Source of the DNA: a virus
Strand: one strand, 5' to 3'
Virus record (IMG/VR): IMGVR_UViG_3300044997_001121
Coordinates: 1 to 25,413 of that record
Length of the DNA stretch: 25,413 bases
This document shows, one piece after another, positions 22,162-25,413 of this stretch; positions within the stretch are counted from its first letter, which is position 1; the number at the start of each line of letters is the position of its first letter. The translations under genes and the position numbers were made by a program. The notes under the pieces are model-generated. The model was not told where the DNA came from and made no database searches. It saw nothing but the letters and a program-made list of their open reading frames with translations.

Positions 22162-22696
22162 AAAAATTAAATGCTCAACTACGCAAGCTGTATTAATTAA
22201 TTCAGTAAATGAGCCTGTTCAAGAGATTCTTAAAAAGATAGGTATAAATTATAAGATGTCTAAAACTGTTATGGTTCAGTCAGTTCGAACGTACTTAGAC
22301 AATCAAAGCAATCCTGTTAGAACATGTAACGCTATATTATTTAAACTGGGCGTACCAGTTCAATTTAATACAGAAGTAAGAAAGAGTAGAATTTATGCAC
22401 TTACAGCTCTAGATGAAGCTATTGTTCAAGGTGAAGATTTCGATCCTTGTACAGTTATACATCACGCAGAGATGCGTTTAGCTAAAATAGAGAAAATTCT
22501 GGGCAAGGATAGTTCAGTATATGAAGAAAAAGAAACAAAAATATCATCTAATGCTCAGATAGCTAGAGAGATTTATGCAAGTATGTCTGACAAAAAAACG
22601 GGTGATATCGTAAATCAAATATCATTAAGGCTAGGCATAGAGAAGCAAAAAGCATATTCTTTGTTTTACGGGGCTAAAAAAGCTCTTACAGTTTAA
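22151..22696 (+). CDS. Conserved phage protein, unknown function
   Basis: 181 residues, starting inside the nuclease gene. It is helical, with IGINYKMSKTVMVQSVRTYL, IYALTALDEAIVQGEDF and a C-terminal helix-turn-helix-like part (IVNQISLRLGIEKQKAYSLF), which could bind DNA. It is probably co-expressed with the exonuclease, so a role in recombination or its control is possible. The stop codon is immediately followed by the first base of a tRNA gene, which may require RNA processing right at the gene's end. Confidence 0.68.
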   Translation: MLRKKIKCSTTQAVLINSVNEPVQEILKKIGINYKMSKTVMVQSVRTYLDNQSNPVRTCNAILFKLGVPVQFNTEVRKSRIYALTALDEAIVQGEDFDPCTVIHHAEMRLAKIEKILGKDSSVYEEKETKISSNAQIAREIYASMSDKKTGDIVNQISLRLGIEKQKAYSLFYGAKKALTV

Positions 22697-22771
22697 GCGG
22701 GTATGGTGTAGTGGCTGCGCCCTGGTCTTCCAAGCCAGAGAGGATGGGTTCGATTCCCACTATCCGCTCCA
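22697..22771 (+). tRNA. tRNA-Gly (anticodon UCC)
   Basis: 75 bases with encoded CCA (22769-22771). The acceptor stem pairs GCGGGTA with TATCCGC (one G-U). The anticodon stem CTGGT/GCCAG encloses loop CTTCCAA with anticodon TCC at 22729-22731. The T loop is TTCGATT; its stem has one A-C mismatch. It reads GGA (and GGG) glycine codons. It begins at the base after a stop codon. Confidence 0.92.
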
Positions 22772-22789
22772 TTTACTTCAGGAGGTGCC

Positions 22790-22972
22790 ATGGATTACAG
22801 AAGAGCATCAGAACTAGAAGAAATGATAGAACATCAAATGTTCTATGGTATACCCATTTCAGATATCGATTCTTCCATGCTTGATGAAATGGAAACAGAG
22901 GATCTTAGAGATCTCTATGTCATATTAAATATGCTTCATTGGGATGCAATAGATAAAATAGTACAAAAATAA
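22790..22972 (+). CDS. Small acidic hypothetical protein
   Basis: 60 residues behind a very strong GGAGGTG ribosome site 2-3 bases before the ATG. The protein is acidic and helical (ELEEMIEHQMFYG, DEMETEDLRDLYVILNMLHW), with no Cys and no membrane segment. Such small acidic helical proteins are common early phage products; some are inhibitors of host proteins, but nothing specific is visible here. The gene sits between the tRNA and the DUF932 promoter. Confidence 0.62.
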   Translation: MDYRRASELEEMIEHQMFYGIPISDIDSSMLDEMETEDLRDLYVILNMLHWDAIDKIVQK

Positions 22973-22973
22973 G

Positions 22974-23002
22974 TTGATTTATTTTCGTGCCGAAAATAAT
23001 AT
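22974..23002 (+). promoter_or_regulatory. Promoter-like region with a 7-bp hairpin ahead of the DUF932 gene
   Basis: TTGATT (22974-22979), 17 bases, TAATAT (22997-23002), a -10 with 4 of 6 consensus bases. Within the spacer ATTTTCG-TGC-CGAAAAT (22981-22997) is a perfect inverted repeat that could be an operator or RNA hairpin. The AGTTGATTT...ATTTTCG string is shared with the primase promoter region. Confidence 0.45.
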
Positions 23003-23032
23003 ATCGTGTCATTTGAAAAGGAGATATATGAC

Positions 23033-23965
23033 ATGGCACATCTGATTGAAACTATTGCTTACGCTGGTGAAGTTCCTTGGCACGGTCTTGGCAAGGAAGT
23101 TCCTGCCGATCTGTCCCCCGAGCAAATGCTCAAGACTGCTGACCTTGATTGGTCCGTAAATAAGGTACCTGCTTTTATTGACGTCAACGGCGCTAAGCGG
23201 GCTACCGGTCGTTATGCACTGGTTCGTTCTTCCGATAATTTGATTCTCGACATTGTTACCGAGGACTGGAACCCGGTTCAAAACCAAGAAGCATTTGAGT
23301 TCTTCAATGATTTTGTTCATTCAGGCGATATGGAAATGCATACTGCTGGGTCTATCAAGAAAGGTCAAGTCGTTTGGGCTCTTGCTAAGATCAAGGATGG
23401 CTTCGAGCTGTTTGGTGGAGATGAAGTTAAGGGGTATTTGCTTTTTACTAATCCTCATAAGTTTGGTCAGTCTATTGATATTCGGTTTACCCCTATTCGT
23501 GTCGTATGCAATAACACCCTTACACTTGCTCTTGACCAAAAGACTACTAATTCCTACAAGATGAATCACCGTAAGTCGTTTGATGGTGATGTTGCTAAAG
23601 AAATGCTTGGTATTGCTAAGGATAAGCTGCAGATGTATAAGGATATGGCTCAGTTCCTTGGTAGCAAGCGTTATAACGATAATAAGGTTAAGGAATACTT
23701 TGCTACTATCTTCCCGACGCTCTCTAAGGAAGAAGAGAAGGTTTCCCGCAATGCTATCCAAGCTTTGGATGTGCTTGAGAAGCAGCCTGGTGCTAAGTTT
23801 GCTGAAGGCAGCTGGTGGCAGCCGTTCAATGCAGTTACGTTCATGACCGATCATTTGCTTGGTCGTAGTAATGAGACTCGTATTCAGTCAGCTTGGTTCG
23901 GTCCTAATAAGAGTCTAAAACTTAGAGCCCTTGAAAAGGCAGTTGAGTTTGCAAAAGCTGCTTAA
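23033..23965 (+). CDS. DUF932 (phage/plasmid-like TIGR03299-type) protein
   Basis: 310 residues from ATG 23033, 9 bases after AAAAGGAG; an in-frame GTG at 23006 would read through the ribosome site and is rejected. Family features are AYAGEVPWHGLGKEV near the start, ADLDWSVNK, the core 'R-F-T-P-I-R-V-V-C-N-N-T-L-T-L-A' and a C-terminal VTFMTDHLLGRSNETR. The molecular role of this family is not established; it occurs in phages, plasmids and islands. Codon use differs from neighbours: 10 of 11 Arg codons are CGN (7 CGT), while nearby genes use AGA. That fits either recent transfer or selection for high expression, and the strong ribosome site favours the latter. Confidence 0.82.
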   Translation: MAHLIETIAYAGEVPWHGLGKEVPADLSPEQMLKTADLDWSVNKVPAFIDVNGAKRATGRYALVRSSDNLILDIVTEDWNPVQNQEAFEFFNDFVHSGDMEMHTAGSIKKGQVVWALAKIKDGFELFGGDEVKGYLLFTNPHKFGQSIDIRFTPIRVVCNNTLTLALDQKTTNSYKMNHRKSFDGDVAKEMLGIAKDKLQMYKDMAQFLGSKRYNDNKVKEYFATIFPTLSKEEEKVSRNAIQALDVLEKQPGAKFAEGSWWQPFNAVTFMTDHLLGRSNETRIQSAWFGPNKSLKLRALEKAVEFAKAA

Positions 23966-24171
23966 TGTCTGATTTCAATAAGATCTACAACCCACCTGTA
24001 GATCTTATTGAACAGAAGTCATTTAAGATTAAGCGAACTTTGGGAGCTATCAAGCTGAACAAGTCTAAAAGGGCCAACTGGCTTTTTTTACCTGGATTTT
24101 ATTTACGCTGTACCTATATAATACATTGTGGGTACGATATAATATTATTAGTTCTTATAGCAAGTTCATGA
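23965..24171 (+). CDS. Doubtful small gene overlapping hairpins
   Basis: 68 residues, TAATG overlap with the DUF932 gene. The first 40 residues (MSDFNKIYNPPVDLIEQKSF, then KIKRTLGAIKLNKSKRANW) look like a plausible small basic protein. The remainder becomes hydrophobic and is encoded across a probable intrinsic terminator (24067-24089) and AT-rich DNA. The start region is encoded by a perfect 16-bp inverted repeat. It may be a real short gene read through the terminator, a decaying remnant, or a fortuitous frame over non-coding RNA structure. Confidence 0.35.
   Translation: MSDFNKIYNPPVDLIEQKSFKIKRTLGAIKLNKSKRANWLFLPGFYLRCTYIIHCGYDIILLVLIASS
23974..24012 (+). repeat. Perfect 16-bp inverted repeat after the DUF932 gene
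   Basis: TTCAATAAGATCTACA (23974-23989), 7-base loop, TGTAGATCTTATTGAA (23997-24012). The arms match without error. It begins 9 bases after the DUF932 stop. As RNA it would form a long stable hairpin, probably a 3'-end protector or processing site; as DNA it could bind a dimeric protein. Confidence 0.75.
24067..24089 (+). terminator. Probable intrinsic terminator
   Basis: AAAAGGGCC (24067-24075), loop AACT, GGC then seven T (24080-24089). GCC/GGC pairs extend through G-U and A-U pairs into the T-run, giving a bidirectional-looking terminator. It separates the DUF932 unit from the iscU promoter. Confidence 0.55.
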
Positions 24172-24218
24172 ATTACTGTATAAGCAAAAAAGAAAAGTGT
24201 TCTGACCACTAGTAGACT

Positions 24219-24247
24219 TTGACTTGTCCTACATAACAAAATTTAAT
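24219..24247 (+). promoter_or_regulatory. Strong sigma70 promoter at the iscU start
   Basis: TTGACT (24219-24224), exactly 17 bases, TTTAAT (24242-24247): five of six bases match in each box. Transcription would begin at about 24253-24255, at or next to the iscU ATG (24255). A TATAAT at 24247-24252 with TTGTCC (24224-24229) also has 17-base spacing but would start inside the gene. Confidence 0.65.
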
Positions 24248-24254
24248 ATAATAA

Positions 24255-24641
24255 ATGGCATATTCCGATAAAGTAATTGATCACTACGAAAATCCTAGAA
24301 ACGTTGGATCGTTTGACAAAAGCGACAGTACTGTAGGTACAGGTATGGTTGGTGCACCTGCCTGCGGGGATGTAATGAAACTACAAATAAAAGTCAACGA
24401 TCAAGGCATTATTGAAGATGCAAAATTCAAGACCTACGGCTGCGGTAGCGCTATTGCCAGTTCAAGTCTCGTAACCGAATGGATTAAAGGTAAAACACTT
24501 GATGAAGCCGTCAGCATAAAGAATACTCACATTGCGGAAGAGTTATCATTGCCACCTGTAAAAATACATTGCAGTATTCTTGCTGAAGATGCAATTAAGG
24601 CAGCAGTCAAAGACTATCAATTAAAATGTCTTTGTAGTTAG
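24255..24641 (+). CDS. iscU: Iron-sulfur cluster scaffold IscU
   Basis: 128 residues, the same length as E. coli IscU and very similar to it by recall. All working residues are present: Cys37 and Asp39 (GAPACGD), Cys63 (YGCGSA), His105 and Cys106 (KIHCS), and the HscA-binding LPPVK (99-103). IscU receives sulfur from IscS and iron, assembles 2Fe-2S or 4Fe-4S clusters and passes them on with HscA/HscB. Those partners are absent here and would come from the host. The C-terminus KCLCS adds two unusual cysteines. No ribosome site is seen; the promoter predicts a leaderless message. The closeness to gamma/beta-proteobacterial IscU suggests acquisition from a bacterium with an ISC system. Confidence 0.93.
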   Translation: MAYSDKVIDHYENPRNVGSFDKSDSTVGTGMVGAPACGDVMKLQIKVNDQGIIEDAKFKTYGCGSAIASSSLVTEWIKGKTLDEAVSIKNTHIAEELSLPPVKIHCSILAEDAIKAAVKDYQLKCLCS

Positions 24642-24650
24642 GAACTAAAT

Positions 24651-24962
24651 ATGTTAACAATAACCCAAGATGCACAGAAAAAAATTAAAGAAATTTTACT
24701 TGATGAACCCACCGCAAGATATGTAAGGGCATTTATTTCTGGTGGTGGATGCGCAGGGTTTAATTATGGATTTACCATTGAAGATGAAAAGAATGAAGAT
24801 GATTTTATTGTTAATGAATTACTAGTTGATTCAATAAGTATGCAATATTTTGATGGAGCAACTATAGATTACAAAACTGATAAACTACAAGGCTCACAAT
24901 TTGTTATTTTAAATCCAAATGCAAAAACAACATGCGGGTGTGGCAGTAGTTTTTCAGTTTAA
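24651..24962 (+). CDS. erpA: A-type iron-sulfur carrier, ErpA/IscA family
   Basis: 103 residues, 9 bases after iscU, with AGGA 7-8 bases before the ATG. Cluster ligands Cys34 ([11 protein letters not shown]), Cys95 and Cys97 (TTCGCGSSF) are intact. The segments [14 protein letters not shown] and [16 protein letters not shown] point to the ErpA branch more than IscA. It takes clusters from IscU and delivers them to target enzymes. Pairing with iscU in one unit gives the phage both a scaffold and a carrier. It is possible that the true orthologue is IscA; a tree would decide. Confidence 0.88.
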   Translation: MLTITQDAQKKIKEILLDEPTARYVRAFISGGGCAGFNYGFTIEDEKNEDDFIVNELLVDSISMQYFDGATIDYKTDKLQGSQFVILNPNAKTTCGCGSSFSV

Positions 24963-25016
24963 TTTTCATCACGTTAATTAATAATGTAAAGTAACTTGAG
25001 ACCTGTGTGAAAGCGC

Positions 25017-25030
25017 ATCTCGCAAGAGAT
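25017..25030 (+). other. Leader hairpin with GCAA tetraloop ahead of the formate dehydrogenase gene
   Basis: The 121-base gap 24963-25083 is long for this genome. It holds ATCTC-GCAA-GAGAT, a stem capped by a GNRA-type loop. CTTG at 24995-24998 can also pair with CAAG at 25023-25026, giving an alternative fold. No near-consensus promoter is seen in the gap. A ribosome site (AGGAGAG, 25069-25075) lies 8 bases before the start codon. Confidence 0.35.
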
Positions 25031-25083
25031 AAAGTCTTATTTGGGCAACAGATATATTACATATACCTAGGAGAGAAATTTAT

Positions 25084-25413
25084 ATGTCAAAAGTGCTTTG
25101 TGTTTTATATGATGATCCTGTAAACGGCTATCCAACCAGCTATGCAAGGAATAATATTCCTAGAATAACGCATTATCCAGACGGACAAACAGTTCCTAAT
25201 CCACATCAAGTGGATTTTCAGGCTGGCACATTATTAGGCAGCGTAACTGGCGAATTGGGTCTAAGAAAATTTTTAGAAAGTATGGGACACGAGTTGGTTG
25301 TCACATCAGACAAAGACGGTGCAGATTCAGAATTTGATCGACATTTGCCAGATGCAGAAATAGTAATCAGCCAACCTTTTTGGCCGGCATATTTAACTGC
25401 CGAACGGATCGCT
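25084..25413 (+). CDS. fdh: NAD-dependent formate dehydrogenase, metal-free type (5' part, runs off window)
   Basis: 110 residues are visible, open to the window end; the bacterial enzyme is about 400. The N-terminus matches the Pseudomonas-type enzyme closely as I remember it: [26 protein letters not shown], then [28 protein letters not shown] and [17 protein letters not shown]. These belong to the N-terminal catalytic-domain half of the D-2-hydroxyacid dehydrogenase fold; the PFWPAYLT segment lines the formate site. The enzyme oxidises formate to CO2 with NAD+, needs no metal or Fe-S cluster, and is the last step of C1 oxidation in methylotrophs. The NAD-binding domain and the catalytic Arg/His lie beyond the window, so intactness is not proven. 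Confidence 0.9.
   Translation, partial: MSKVLCVLYDDPVNGYPTSYARNNIPRITHYPDGQTVPNPHQVDFQAGTLLGSVTGELGLRKFLESMGHELVVTSDKDGADSEFDRHLPDAEIVISQPFWPAYLTAERIA

Noticed and set aside
22697-22771. tRNA gene as a phage attachment site
   Set aside because: No integrase or repeat of the tRNA 3' end is seen, and the gene set is that of a lytic phage.
23253-23564. A 103-codon + frame inside the DUF932 gene
   Set aside because: There is no ribosome site or lipobox and no known embedded gene in this family.
23321-23854. A 177-codon frame on the minus strand opposite the DUF932 gene
   Set aside because: It mirrors a strongly supported + gene, has no ribosome site, and its composition follows from the GC-richer codon use of that gene.
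24255-25413. Idea that IscU/ErpA mature the formate dehydrogenase
   Set aside because: The visible N-terminus is of the metal-free NAD enzyme, which has no Fe-S cluster; the Mo/W type would look different.
1-25413. CRISPR array, transposon or integrase
   Set aside because: No regular direct repeats with spacers, no transposase-like protein and no recombinase motif were found on either strand.

Overview
The window is a piece of a tailed-phage genome of the T4-like (myovirus) type seen in marine and freshwater bacterioplankton phages. The evidence is: every confident gene lies on the + strand with ATGA/TAATG overlaps or gaps of a few bases; T4-type late promoter octamers (TATAAATA, AATAAATA) precede structural genes; T4-type replication genes are present (gp61-like primase, RNase H/FEN nuclease, NrdA/NrdB, ThyX, RuvC-like resolvase, PD-(D/E)XK exonuclease); and there are many small proteins of kinds I know from pelagic T4-like phages. 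No integrase, transposase or CRISPR array is visible, so a lytic lifestyle is likely. The DNA is AT-rich and Arg is mostly AGA.

Layout. 1-6257: head-associated and fibre genes. An unidentified gene ends at 132, followed by a late promoter and a run of virion-linked proteins. Two of these start with a decapeptide that aligns position by position with the T4 internal-protein capsid-targeting sequence. A Dps-like ferritin, a likely decoration/fibre protein and a collagen-like fibre carrying a cupredoxin-like domain follow. 6259-8334: small conserved phage proteins, a lipoprotein, a 3-TM holin and an XhlA-like membrane protein. 8388-14302: primase, thyX, an Rz spanin with Rz1 embedded in another frame, nrdA (no ATP-cone), nrdB, a zinc-ribbon protein and a RuvC-like nuclease. 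A strong extended -10 promoter at 14275-14303 then opens a run of small genes and a sugar cassette (15502-19636): nucleotidyltransferase, GalE-like epimerase, GT4 glycosyltransferase, heptose-type GHMP kinase and a GmhA-like isomerase. RNase H, small proteins, an exonuclease, a tRNA-Gly(UCC) and a DUF932 protein with unusual codon use follow.

The right end (24219-25413) is the most unusual part. A near-consensus sigma70 promoter fires almost exactly at the ATG of a complete iscU. This is followed by an ErpA/IscA-type carrier and then, after its own leader, the N-terminal 110 residues of a metal-free NAD-dependent formate dehydrogenase that runs off the window. ISC-type iron-sulfur assembly together with NAD-formate dehydrogenase looks like an auxiliary metabolic module. 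It makes a methylotrophic proteobacterial host plausible (for example a Methylophilales-like beta-proteobacterium), but that is inference.

How the parts may work together. Nucleotide genes (nrdAB, thyX) feed replication by the primase and nucleases. The sugar cassette probably makes an activated heptose or related sugar for remodelling the host surface or decorating the virion. Lysis genes are split between 7739-8334 and 10062-10667; no endolysin is seen here. Dps, IscU and ErpA point to iron handling, and formate dehydrogenase would supply NADH from C1 oxidation during infection.
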